Shown: positions 14,792 to 23,293 of the stretch, one piece after another
How positions within the stretch are numbered: the first letter of the stretch is position 1
Layout: every line of letters begins with the position of its first letter
From: Ruminococcus sp.
GTDB taxonomy: Bacteria > Bacillota > Clostridia > Oscillospirales > Ruminococcaceae
Length of the DNA: 51,152 nucleotides
Reading direction: 5' to 3'
Assembly (NCBI GenBank): GCA_024697545.1
Contig: JAILFN010000082.1
Location: 1-51,152, forward strand
The notes under the pieces: model-generated
Told to the model about the DNA's origin: nothing
The model's input: only the letters and a program-made list of their open reading frames with translations
Databases searched by the model: none
Program-made: the position numbers and the translations under genes

Positions 14792-16648
14792 TTATTTCTT
14801 TTTTGTTTTGACAGTCTTTGCAGCCGAGGCAGCACCGTTATAGCTCTTGCTGCCGAGCTTCTTGTAAGCCACGATCCTGAACTTATAGGAAGTGTTCTTT
14901 TTAAGCTTTGTTATCTTGAAGGAAGTCTTTGAGGAAGAAAGGGTCTTTACGGACTTCCACTTCTTTGTCTTGGCATTATACTGCTGCACCTTATAGCCCG
15001 AAGCCGTTACCTTCTTCCACTTGAGCGTCACGCTGTTCTTTGTCGAGGAAGTCTTGGTGATCGAGGTCTTGGCGGGCTTTGTGACAGCAGTGAACGCAGC
15101 CGACTCGGAAGCGTTTGCGGTCTTGCCATTCTGAGTAACATAGGGCTGCACCTTGAACTTATAGGTCTTGCCCGAGCTGAGCCCCGTTACGTCAGCCGAC
15201 ACTTTTGAAGCACCTGTGACCTTCTTGACCTGAACATACTTCTTGGTCGTGCTGTTATATTTCAGCAGCTTATAGCCCGAAGCCGCGCTTACCTTATCCC
15301 ATGTGAGAGTGACAGATGAAGCGGCGGGGGTGAAGCCCGTGATCTTTGTTGAGGGAAGAGTTTTCTTCGGGACGATATCCGTCTTTGACTTTCTGCCGCA
15401 GGTCAGGCAATAGTTTTCGGTGTAGCCGTCTTCGGTGTATGTAGGCTTTACGGTAACGGCGTAATCCTGATTATAGGCATGGGTGTGGCGCGGCATATCG
15501 CCGAGCTTTATCGTGTTATCGGAATGATAAACCTTTTCCCAGACGGACTTTTCGGAATACTCTTCCGATATCTTGCCTGCCGACTGAGTGAAGCTGCCCT
15601 GCCATGTGCAGAAATAGCTCCATGCGCTGCCGCTCGAAAGGGCTTCATCGGGGTCAAAGAGACACCCGTTCTCGGTCATAGCTATCACCTTATGAGAGGA
15701 TGTATAGGACAAAGCGGTGTTGAACCTAGCGGTCTGAGGGTCGGTCTTATGCTTGCCGGGGTATACGTCCTCGCCCACGATATCTACATACTCATCACCC
15801 GGATACCAATCGGCGCGCTGGGCGTTCCATACCCATATGAGGTTATTGAGACCGTACTCATTGGTGAGTCTGTCGTAAAGGAGCTTGTACAGCTGCTTGT
15901 AAGTCTCGGGACCCGAAGTGCCCCACCAGAACCACGCCTTACCTGTGCCTCCGTAAAGACCGTAATTGCCGCTTGCCTCATGAAGGGGACGGAAGAGCAC
16001 GGGAACGCCCGCATCGCGGAGCCTTTGCAGCTGAACGGCAATGGCGTCGATATCAGCCATCAGAAGATCATAGCCTTCCTTGTCCTCCCCGCTCATTATC
16101 TTTGCGAGGTCAAATTTATTCATATCGAGGTTATCGGTATAGAAACCGCCCCACCATCTCGGGTTGCCGTCCTTGTCTGTACCCGATTTATAATACTTCT
16201 CGGGTGCGTTCCAGTGCCAGTAAAGGGTGACTATACCGCCGCGCTTGTAGAACTTCTCGGCATACTCAACCGTCTGACAGCTGTCGCCGTGCGACTGACG
16301 CACGGGCAGGTAGCGGTAAAGATCCATACCGAGTATCGCGGGCTGTTCGTTGAGTTCATCCTTGATGACCTTGAACTCACTTGACATCTGACCGTTATCG
16401 GCGCACTGTCCCGTGATTATCTTACTGCCGTAATTATCCGCGATGAACTTCAAAAGCTCGCGGGCTTCGGGGGAGGCATCGGGGTTTACGGGGGTAGGAT
16501 CGACATCGAACCTGCCGTCGGTCACGGCGAAAACAGCTGTCGGCTGATAAGCCTCCACAGCAGAAACGGTATACCCGAAGCTGCTTGTAAGGCAGCACAG
16601 AGCCGCCGCAGCCGAGATCATTCTTTTCAGTAACATATTATTACTCAT
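14792..16648 (-). CDS. secreted GH26 beta-mannanase with two FN3 domains
   Basis: A 618-residue secreted enzyme with a signal peptide (MLLKRMISAAAALCCLTSSFGYTVSA). The GH26 catalytic domain spans about residues 60-400. It has the acid/base Glu224 in FRPLHEASGNYGLYGG, the nucleophile Glu326 in AMTENG, and aromatic sugar-binding stretches (LYWHWNAP, WFWWGTSGPETY, LIWVWNAQRADWYPGD). A linker carrying a two-Cys motif (YTENYCLTCGRKS) and two fibronectin-III-like domains follow (about 432-520 and 525-618, each with SVTLxWxKVxAxGYK). GH26 enzymes cleave beta-1,4-mannan or mixed-linkage glucan. The tail probably spaces or anchors the enzyme. It is divergent from galK and shares its upstream motif. 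Confidence 0.92.
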   Translation of the reverse strand: MSNNMLLKRMISAAAALCCLTSSFGYTVSAVEAYQPTAVFAVTDGRFDVDPTPVNPDASPEARELLKFIADNYGSKIITGQCADNGQMSSEFKVIKDELNEQPAILGMDLYRYLPVRQSHGDSCQTVEYAEKFYKRGGIVTLYWHWNAPEKYYKSGTDKDGNPRWWGGFYTDNLDMNKFDLAKIMSGEDKEGYDLLMADIDAIAVQLQRLRDAGVPVLFRPLHEASGNYGLYGGTGKAWFWWGTSGPETYKQLYKLLYDRLTNEYGLNNLIWVWNAQRADWYPGDEYVDIVGEDVYPGKHKTDPQTARFNTALSYTSSHKVIAMTENGCLFDPDEALSSGSAWSYFCTWQGSFTQSAGKISEEYSEKSVWEKVYHSDNTIKLGDMPRHTHAYNQDYAVTVKPTYTEDGYTENYCLTCGRKSKTDIVPKKTLPSTKITGFTPAASSVTLTWDKVSAASGYKLLKYNSTTKKYVQVKKVTGASKVSADVTGLSSGKTYKFKVQPYVTQNGKTANASESAAFTAVTKPAKTSITKTSSTKNSVTLKWKKVTASGYKVQQYNAKTKKWKSVKTLSSSKTSFKITKLKKNTSYKFRIVAYKKLGSKSYNGAASAAKTVKTKKK

Positions 16649-16709
16649 GAAAGCACCTCTTTCTTCAAACTACATATTCCTGTTGATACTGCCAGTATCA
16701 TACAAATTA

Positions 16710-16738
16710 ATTATAGCATTTTTGTACAACATTGTCAA
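16710..16738 (-). promoter_or_regulatory. promoter of the GH26 gene
   Basis: A consensus promoter on the minus strand: TTGACA (16733-16738), 17-bp spacer, TATAAT (16710-16715). The leader is about 55 bases. Confidence 0.8.
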
Positions 16739-16771
16739 CGACTGTAATCGTTATTCGTAGCATATGACAAC

Positions 16772-16783
16772 TAAAACGTTTAC
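16772..16783 (-). promoter_or_regulatory. regulator site upstream of the GH26 promoter
   Basis: On the minus strand the site reads GTAAACGTTTTA, centred on the palindrome AAACGTTT. It lies 33 bases upstream of the GH26 -35 box. The CG-centred core resembles LacI-family operators (which include CcpA cre sites). Confidence 0.6.
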
Positions 16784-16837
16784 GAATTCACGGATTTGTC
16801 AACATTTCGGACAATACCAATTTTAATTAATAAAAAT

Positions 16838-16849
16838 GTAAACGTTTTA
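16838..16849 (+). promoter_or_regulatory. regulator site upstream of the galK promoter
   Basis: The plus strand reads GTAAACGTTTTA, identical to the GH26 site and in the same orientation relative to its promoter. It also lies exactly 33 bases upstream of the -35 box. Confidence 0.6.
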
Positions 16850-16882
16850 AAAATGAATAGTAGGTAAACTTTGTAAAGGCTC

Positions 16883-16911
16883 TTGCAAATATCAAATAAA
16901 TGTAGTATAAT
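16883..16911 (+). promoter_or_regulatory. promoter of galK
   Basis: TTGCAA (16883-16888), 17-bp spacer, TATAAT (16906-16911), starting transcription about 26 bases before the galK ATG. Confidence 0.75.
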
Positions 16912-16943
16912 GGATGTGATATTATTTTCGGAGGTTACACGCA

Positions 16944-18182
16944 ATGATCCATACATTAAAGGAAATATACGGCGCAGAAGCTGCCGCCATACAGGCTGAA
17001 AGATACTCTGCTGCCGCTGCCGAATTCGAGACGATGTTCGGTCAGCCCGCACAGAGGTTTTTTTCTGCTCCCGGGCGCACCGAGGTAGGCGGCAACCACA
17101 CCGACCACAACAACGGCTGTGTGCTCGCCGCGGGTGTATCGCTTGATGTCATTGCAGCTGTCATACCCACCGATGACGGTATAATCCACATAAAGTCACA
17201 GGGCTTCCCGATGGACACCATCGACACCGCCGATACCGATATCAAGGACGACGAGGAGAACACCTCGGCGGCGCTCATAAGAGGCGTCGTTGCAGACTTC
17301 AAAAGGCGCGGATACAATGTCGGCGGCTTTTCGGCTTACACTACCTCAAACGTACTGAAAGGCTCGGGGCTTTCATCTTCGGCAGCTTTCGAGGTGCTTG
17401 TCGGCACCATTCTCAGCGGGCTTTACAATGATTTCAGCGTGACACCCGTTGAGATCGCGCAGATATCGCAGTTTGCCGAGAACATTTACTTCGGCAAGCC
17501 TTCGGGGCTTATGGATCAGATGGCGAGCTCGGTGGGCAGCTTTATCACCATCGACTTCAAGGACCCTTCAAAGCCGGTGATAGAAGCTATCGACTTTGAC
17601 TTTGCAAAAAGCGGTCACAGGCTCTGCATAATCGACACCAAAGGCGACCACGCAGACCTCACGCCCGAGTATGCGGCGATCCCCTCCGAGATGAGGTCTG
17701 TCGCACAGTTCTACGGCAAGAACGTGCTTCGTGAGATCACCCGCGAGGATGTTATGAGCAACATATCCGCGCTGAGGGAGAAGTTAGGCGACAGAGCGGT
17801 GCTTCGTGCGCTGCACTTTTTCAGCGACAGCGAAAGAGTCGGCAAGGAAGCGGCAGCACTCAGATCCCGCGACTTCAAAAAATTCCTGTCCCTTATAAAC
17901 GAATCGGGCGATTCTTCATACAAATATCTTCAGAACATATACCCCTCTTCGGCACCCGCCGATCAGGGGCTGGCGACCGCGCTCTATCTGGCTTCGGACA
18001 TTCTTGACGGAGAGGGCGCGTGCAGAGTTCACGGCGGCGGATTCGCAGGTACGATACAGGCGTTCGTGCCCGAAGAAAAGCTCTCTGTATTCAAGCGCCG
18101 CATGGAAGAGGTCTTCGGCGAGGGCAGCTGCTATGTCCTTTCCATCAGACCCTTCGGCGGCACAGAGGTGATAATAAAGTGA
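16944..18182 (+). CDS. galK: galactokinase
   Basis: A 412-residue GHMP kinase that phosphorylates galactose to galactose-1-phosphate in the Leloir pathway. The substrate motif reads FFSAPGRTEVGGNHTDHNNG (residues ~40-58). The ATP-binding motif is VLKGSGLSSSAAFE, and the C-terminal motif GACRVHGGGFAGTIQAF. CGGAGGT stands ten bases before the ATG. It heads a plus-strand cluster with an unknown gene and trmB and is divergent from the GH26 mannanase. The shared upstream site fits use of galactomannan side chains. No galT or galE is near. Confidence 0.95.
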   Translation: MIHTLKEIYGAEAAAIQAERYSAAAAEFETMFGQPAQRFFSAPGRTEVGGNHTDHNNGCVLAAGVSLDVIAAVIPTDDGIIHIKSQGFPMDTIDTADTDIKDDEENTSAALIRGVVADFKRRGYNVGGFSAYTTSNVLKGSGLSSSAAFEVLVGTILSGLYNDFSVTPVEIAQISQFAENIYFGKPSGLMDQMASSVGSFITIDFKDPSKPVIEAIDFDFAKSGHRLCIIDTKGDHADLTPEYAAIPSEMRSVAQFYGKNVLREITREDVMSNISALREKLGDRAVLRALHFFSDSERVGKEAAALRSRDFKKFLSLINESGDSSYKYLQNIYPSSAPADQGLATALYLASDILDGEGACRVHGGGFAGTIQAFVPEEKLSVFKRRMEEVFGEGSCYVLSIRPFGGTEVIIK

Positions 18183-18775
18183 GCATATTCAACAACGAGA
18201 TGATCGCAAGGGCGATACAAAAGCGCGACAAGACCCGTGTGGCGCTGAGAAAGTCCGCCTGCGGTCCCGTTATGATCGACGGGCTTCCCTATTCGGTGAG
18301 CGTGGAAAGCGACGGCGCCGCAAACGGCAAAGGCGTTATCTTCACACTTTCGGGTGATGCCGTCAACGAGGGCAGGCTCACAGTGCCGATGATAGAAGTA
18401 ACTTTCCCGACGACGAATTCAGTAAAGACGATAAAGCGCAAGCCCGAGCTCCACAGGACGAACGACGGCAGGAACGTCTACCGCTGCGCCTTTACCGAGA
18501 TAAAGATACCCGAATGCGAGGATCCGGATCTGCTTGCCATGACAGCCGTGACGGAGGACAGCCTTCGACGCGGCACGAAAAAGCAGATGATCTTCCGCTT
18601 TACACCCGAATACAAGGACAAAAAAGAAGCCGAGATCATGATAAACATCTACCCTGCGATAAACCCGCTAGACGGCAGCGCTACCGAATGGGTGACCGCT
18701 ACATCAGACCCCGATTTTTTTGAGCACGGGGGACTTAAAAAGCTTATGAATACCAAAAGGGGATCAAAGAAATAA
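18179..18775 (+). CDS. conserved hypothetical protein downstream of galK
   Basis: A 198-residue protein. The GTG start at 18179 overlaps the galK stop by four bases (GTGA), so it is probably translationally coupled. The longer open frame upstream lies inside galK and is rejected. The protein starts VSIFNNEMIARAIQKRDKTRVALRKSACGPVMIDG. It is rich in beta-strand-like stretches (VIFTLSGDAV, PMIEVTFPTTNSV, KQMIFRFTPEY) and ends basic (KKLMNTKRGSKK). It has no signal peptide, membrane helix or motif I recognise. The next gene, trmB, starts one base after its stop. Confidence 0.7.
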   Translation: MSIFNNEMIARAIQKRDKTRVALRKSACGPVMIDGLPYSVSVESDGAANGKGVIFTLSGDAVNEGRLTVPMIEVTFPTTNSVKTIKRKPELHRTNDGRNVYRCAFTEIKIPECEDPDLLAMTAVTEDSLRRGTKKQMIFRFTPEYKDKKEAEIMINIYPAINPLDGSATEWVTATSDPDFFEHGGLKKLMNTKRGSKK

Positions 18776-18776
18776 A

Positions 18777-19457
18777 ATGAGAATGAGAAGAAAAAATCAC
18801 CTCGAGGAACGGCTTGCCGCCTGCGGTGATATGATAATCTACATGGACAGGGACAACCGCGATTTTTCCTACAAGGACGGAAAGAGTATGCTGGATATCA
18901 ATGAGATATTCGGCAGCGAAAAGCCCGTTATAATGGAGATAGGCTGCGGCAAGGGACAGTTCATATGCGAGCTTGCAAAGCGCGACCCCGAGTACAACTA
19001 CCTTGCTGTGGAAAAATCCAGCAACGTCATAGTTGACGCGGCGGAGAAGGCTATCGCCGAAGAGATAAGGAACGTGCGGTTCCTGCGCGGCGGCGCGGAG
19101 TATCTTGACAACTACATACCCGCAGGTTCGGTAGAAAGGATATACCTGAATTTCAGCTGTCCGTTCCCCAAAAAGAGCTACGCTTCACACAGGCTCACCC
19201 ACCGCAATTTCTTAAAGCTTTACGAAGGAATGCTCAAGAAGGGCGGCGAGATACACCAGAAGACGGACAATATGCAGCTGTTCGAGTTCTCACTGGGCGA
19301 GTTTTCACAGAGCGGCTGGGCGCTGAAAAACGTTTCGCTGGATCTGCACAATTCGGATATTGAGGGAAACATCGTCACCGAATATGAGAAAAGATTTTCG
19401 GATCAGGGCTTGCCGATATACAGGCTCGAAGCTTACAAGCTCTGCGACCGCTTATAA
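18777..19457 (+). CDS. trmB: tRNA (guanine-N7-)-methyltransferase TrmB
   Basis: A 226-residue class I SAM methyltransferase that makes m7G46 in tRNA. The SAM site is PVIMEIGCGKGQFICELA (~50-66), with AVEKSSNVI for ribose binding. The substrate motif is RIYLNFSCPFPKKSYASHRLT. In most TrmB proteins this is NFSDPWPKxxHxxRRL, so here Asp is Cys128 and Trp is Phe. The C-terminal KTDNMQLFEFSL and a closing YEKRFSDQGLPIYRLEA fit the family. It starts one base after the preceding stop and ends in a strong terminator. Confidence 0.9.
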   Translation: MRMRRKNHLEERLAACGDMIIYMDRDNRDFSYKDGKSMLDINEIFGSEKPVIMEIGCGKGQFICELAKRDPEYNYLAVEKSSNVIVDAAEKAIAEEIRNVRFLRGGAEYLDNYIPAGSVERIYLNFSCPFPKKSYASHRLTHRNFLKLYEGMLKKGGEIHQKTDNMQLFEFSLGEFSQSGWALKNVSLDLHNSDIEGNIVTEYEKRFSDQGLPIYRLEAYKLCDRL

Positions 19458-19466
19458 ATTTTTTGA

Positions 19467-19492
19467 CCTCTCCGACCGCGGAGAGGTTTTTA
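19467..19492 (+). terminator. terminator of the galK-trmB operon
   Basis: CCTCTCCG / CGGAGAGG stem with a short loop, followed by TTTTTACATTTTTT, ten bases beyond the trmB stop. Confidence 0.85.
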
Positions 19493-19536
19493 CATTTTTT
19501 GTGTAGAAATATACAATTTTTCTTTTTCAAAAAGTA

Positions 19537-19565
19537 TTGACAAACGAAAGATGTTGTTGTATCAT
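19537..19565 (+). promoter_or_regulatory. promoter of the ABC exporter operon
   Basis: TTGACA (19537-19542), 17-bp spacer, TATCAT (19560-19565). The ~110-base leader contains two TGTCAC copies 17 bases apart and an AACGTG/CACGTT inverted pair, possibly an operator. Confidence 0.6.
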
Positions 19566-19679
19566 TATATTCAATGTCAAAACAAAAACGTGTTGAGTAT
19601 GTCACATTTTTAACTTTGTCACGTTATATTCAAAAATAGGAAAGAACAACAGACAACCTATCGGAGGAGCAGTTAAATT

Positions 19680-21452
19680 ATGTTTCAGATAAGATGGCTA
19701 TGGGAAAATATGAAAGGGACCAGGCGCAACTATATCATCGCTTTGATGCTTTCGGTCGCCTGCAATGGTTTGTATATCACTGCGCCTTATTTTCAGTCGA
19801 GGATAATAGATGAATTCATATCCAACAAGAACGCCGCAGAGAACCTCAAAGCTCACCGCGATGTGTTCCTTTGGCTGATAGCGGGAATGATAGGCTTCAC
19901 GCTGCTGCGTACCATCATGCAGTACGCCTGCAATATGTACTACGAAGTAGCTTCGCAGGGGATGATATACAAGGTCAGGACGCATCTGTTCAGGAAGATA
20001 GAGAATCAGGACATGGCGTTCTACGACCGCTACCGCACAGGCGACCTTATGACCCGCCTTACGGGCGACCTTGACATGGTGCGCCACATGGTATCATGGG
20101 TCATCAAGGGCTGCGTCGAGTCGGTGGCGCTGTTCACAGCATCAATGATCTATTTCTTTACGATAGACTGGAGGACGGCGCTCTGCATACTCTCGGTTAC
20201 ACCGTTCATCTTCGTGATAACAAGAATGCTCTCACGCAGGGCGGGACCCGCATACCGCAAGGTGCGTGAGGCTTCATCGCAGCTAAACACCGCAGCGCAG
20301 GAGAACATTTCGGGCAACCGCGTTGTCAAGGCTTTCGCGCGGGAGGACTATGAGATAAAGAAGTTCCGCGAGCGCGATGAGGAATACCGCAGCCGAAACA
20401 TCAATGCGGCTTTCGTATGGCTGAGATATCAGCCGATGATAGAGATAGCAGCGGGCGGACTTACCGTTGTACTGCTGATGTGCGGCGGATACTTTATGAT
20501 AAAGAGCCACCTTACCATGGGACAGTACGTTGCAATATCGGGTCTGCTTTGGGCGGTAAGCAACCCCATGAGGAACATGGGCAACTACGTCAACGACTTC
20601 CACCGCTTTATGGCTTCGGCGGGAAAGATAATCGAGATATACTACGAAGCGCCGAAGATAGTTGACCGCGCGGACGCTGCCGACACCAAGGACAAGCTGA
20701 AGGGCGAGATAGAATTCAGGAACGTGAGCTATTCCATCGGCGGAAAGAAGATACTTGACGACATAAGCTTCCACATCACGCCGGGCGAGCAGGTAGTCAT
20801 AATGGGTGCAACCGGCTCGGGAAAGACATCGCTCATAAACCTTATCCCGCGCTTTTGCGACTGCGACAGCGGTGAGGTGCTGGTGGACGGCATAAACGTG
20901 CGTATGCACAAGCTGAGGAAGCTGAGAAAGAACGTGAGCATCGCGACACAGGACGTACTGCTCTATTCCGACACCATCGACTCAAACATCGCCTTCGGCG
21001 ACAGCGAGCTTGAGGAGAAGTACGTCAAGCGCTGCGCGGAGATATCGGCGGCAAGTGAATTCATCGACAAGCTGCCGCAGGGATACGACACGATAGTCGG
21101 CGAGCGCGGAGTCGGGCTTTCGGGCGGACAGAAGCAGCGCATATCCCTCGCCCGCGCACTTGCGGTAAGACCTGCGGTGCTTATCCTCGACGACACTACA
21201 TCGGCGGTCGACATGGAGACAGAGAACACGATACGGGAAGGACTGGAGAACCGTCTTGACTTCCCCTGCACAAAAATAATGATAGCGCAGCGTATATCCA
21301 CATCGAGAAATGCCGACAAGATCATAATCCTTGAAAACGGCAGGATCGCGGACATCGGAACTCACGAAGAGCTTATCAGCCGCGAGGGCTACTACAAGCA
21401 GATATACGAGCTGCAAAGCGGAATGAACGCGGAAAGCGAGGTGATGGGATAA
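19680..21452 (+). CDS. ABC exporter half-transporter, subunit with degenerate Walker B
   Basis: A 590-residue type IV exporter: six membrane helices in the first ~320 residues, then a nucleotide-binding domain. Walker A is GATGSGKTS, the Q-loop region is NVSIATQDVLLYSD, the signature LSGGQKQR. Walker B is VLILDDTTSAVD, where the catalytic Glu after the Walker B Asp is Asp. That is typical of the non-catalytic site in heterodimeric exporters such as BmrCD or TmrAB. The ATG follows GGAGGAG. The stop overlaps the next ATG by one base (TAATG). It probably exports drugs, lipids or peptides; the substrate is unknown. Confidence 0.9.
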   Translation: MFQIRWLWENMKGTRRNYIIALMLSVACNGLYITAPYFQSRIIDEFISNKNAAENLKAHRDVFLWLIAGMIGFTLLRTIMQYACNMYYEVASQGMIYKVRTHLFRKIENQDMAFYDRYRTGDLMTRLTGDLDMVRHMVSWVIKGCVESVALFTASMIYFFTIDWRTALCILSVTPFIFVITRMLSRRAGPAYRKVREASSQLNTAAQENISGNRVVKAFAREDYEIKKFRERDEEYRSRNINAAFVWLRYQPMIEIAAGGLTVVLLMCGGYFMIKSHLTMGQYVAISGLLWAVSNPMRNMGNYVNDFHRFMASAGKIIEIYYEAPKIVDRADAADTKDKLKGEIEFRNVSYSIGGKKILDDISFHITPGEQVVIMGATGSGKTSLINLIPRFCDCDSGEVLVDGINVRMHKLRKLRKNVSIATQDVLLYSDTIDSNIAFGDSELEEKYVKRCAEISAASEFIDKLPQGYDTIVGERGVGLSGGQKQRISLARALAVRPAVLILDDTTSAVDMETENTIREGLENRLDFPCTKIMIAQRISTSRNADKIIILENGRIADIGTHEELISREGYYKQIYELQSGMNAESEVMG

Positions 21453-23221
21453 TGGCACGCAACAAATACGACGTTGACGAACAGCTTGAAACACCATTTG
21501 ATTTTGCCCACCTGAAACGCTCATTCGTCTATGTGAAAAGATACCGCGGCAAGATGGTGCTTTCGCTGTTTTTAAGTATACTCGCGGCTGTACTGGCGCT
21601 GTTCGGACCGCTGGTAACGCAGCGCGCACTTGACGTCACTATCCCGAAGAGGGATATCGCGGGGCTTGCAGGGCTTGCGGCTGTGCTGTTTTTATGCAAT
21701 CTGACGGCAACGGTGCTCGGCAACATCAACGCGCGGATAATGACCAAGGTCGGTCAGAACATAATCTTTGACATACGCGAGGATCTGTTCGCGCATTTGC
21801 AGAAGCTCCCCTTCTCATACTACGACGACCGCCCTCACGGAAAGATACTCATAAGAGTTATAAACTACGTTGACAGCGTATCGAATATGCTTTCAAACGG
21901 CATCATCAGCTTTATCATGGAGATACTCAACATGGTGTTCATACTGGTGTTCATGCTGATAGTTGACGTAAGGCTGACGCTTGTGGCGATGTCGGGTCTT
22001 CCCGTATTCATGCTCGTCATGTTCGCTATCAAGAAGCGCCAGCGCAGGGCGTGGCAGGAGGTATCAAACAAATCCTCCAACATGAACGCATATTTGCAGG
22101 AAAACATCGTCGGCGCGAGGATAACGCAGGTATTCACCCGCGAGGAGGAAAACGCGGGGATATACGACAGGCTCAACGGCAAGTACCGCAAAGCATGGAT
22201 GAAAGCCGTAAAGTATTCAAACCTCGTATGGCCTGCGACCGACAACATCTCTACCGGGATCAGGGCGGCAATGTTCATCGTGGGACTTCTAGTGCTCGAC
22301 CCCGCAACGGTATCGCTCGGTACCTTAGCGGCGATGACAGGCTATGCTTCACGATTCTGGCAGCCTATCATGAACCTTTCAAACATCATGAACAACTTCA
22401 TCAACAACATAGCATACCTCGAACGTATCTTCGAGACGCTTGATGAGCCTGTCACGATAAGCGACAAGGAAGGCGCTTCAGAGCTCGGCGAAATAGAGGG
22501 CAGAGTAAGCTTCAAAAACGTTACCTTTGGTTACGAGGAAGGCATAAACGTGCTTGAGAACGTAAGCTTTGACGTTGAACCGGGGCAGAGCATCGCGCTG
22601 GTAGGTCCTACGGGCGCGGGCAAATCTACGATAGTTTCGCTGATATCCCGCTTCTATGACATAACGGACGGAAGCATAACCATTGACGGACATGAGATAT
22701 CCGATGTCACCCTCAATTCGCTCAGAACGCAGATGGGCATCATGCTTCAGGACAGCTTTATCTTCAGCGGCACCATAATGGACAACATACGCTACGGCAG
22801 GCTGGACGCCACCGATGAGGAGATAATAGAAGCTGCAAAGACCGTATGCGCCGACAGCTTTATCAGCATGATGGACGACGGCTACGAAACTGAGGTAAAC
22901 GAGCGCGGCTCAAAGCTATCGGGCGGTGAAAAGCAGCTTATAAGCTTTGCAAGGACGCTGCTTTCAGACCCGAAGATACTTGTGCTCGACGAAGCTACAT
23001 CTTCGATCGACGCCAAGACCGAGGCACTTTTGCAGCGCGGCATAAACGAGCTGCTGAAAGGACGGACGAGCTTTATCATCGCGCACCGTCTTTCGACCAT
23101 TCGCAGCTGCGATAGGATAATGTACATCGACGAAAAGGGCATACTCGAATCGGGCAGCCACGACGAGCTTATGGAGAAGCGCGGCGCCTACTACGAGCTT
23201 TACACCTCTCAGGCGGTGTAA
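21452..23221 (+). CDS. ABC exporter half-transporter, catalytic partner
   Basis: A 589-residue partner of the preceding gene with the same layout: a soluble N-terminal ~35 residues, six helices, then the nucleotide-binding domain. Walker A is GPTGAGKST, the signature LSGGEKQLISFARTL, Walker B ILVLDEATSSID with the catalytic Glu, and the H-loop IIAHRLSTI. Having a canonical Glu here and Asp in the first subunit indicates an asymmetric heterodimer. GAGGTG lies eight bases before the ATG, inside the end of the first gene. The pair forms a two-gene operon ended by a hairpin. Confidence 0.92.
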   Translation: MARNKYDVDEQLETPFDFAHLKRSFVYVKRYRGKMVLSLFLSILAAVLALFGPLVTQRALDVTIPKRDIAGLAGLAAVLFLCNLTATVLGNINARIMTKVGQNIIFDIREDLFAHLQKLPFSYYDDRPHGKILIRVINYVDSVSNMLSNGIISFIMEILNMVFILVFMLIVDVRLTLVAMSGLPVFMLVMFAIKKRQRRAWQEVSNKSSNMNAYLQENIVGARITQVFTREEENAGIYDRLNGKYRKAWMKAVKYSNLVWPATDNISTGIRAAMFIVGLLVLDPATVSLGTLAAMTGYASRFWQPIMNLSNIMNNFINNIAYLERIFETLDEPVTISDKEGASELGEIEGRVSFKNVTFGYEEGINVLENVSFDVEPGQSIALVGPTGAGKSTIVSLISRFYDITDGSITIDGHEISDVTLNSLRTQMGIMLQDSFIFSGTIMDNIRYGRLDATDEEIIEAAKTVCADSFISMMDDGYETEVNERGSKLSGGEKQLISFARTLLSDPKILVLDEATSSIDAKTEALLQRGINELLKGRTSFIIAHRLSTIRSCDRIMYIDEKGILESGSHDELMEKRGAYYELYTSQAV

Positions 23222-23238
23222 CGAATACATACAAAAAC

Positions 23239-23264
23239 GGGCTGCTGCATCTCTGCAACAGCCC
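23239..23264. terminator. bidirectional terminator between the exporter and degV
   Basis: GGGCTG(C)TGCA / TGCA(A)CAGCCC stem with one mismatch and TTATTTTT on one side, GTTTTTG on the other. Confidence 0.8.
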
Positions 23265-23293
23265 TTATTTTTCGGCAATTTTACCTTTCACCG

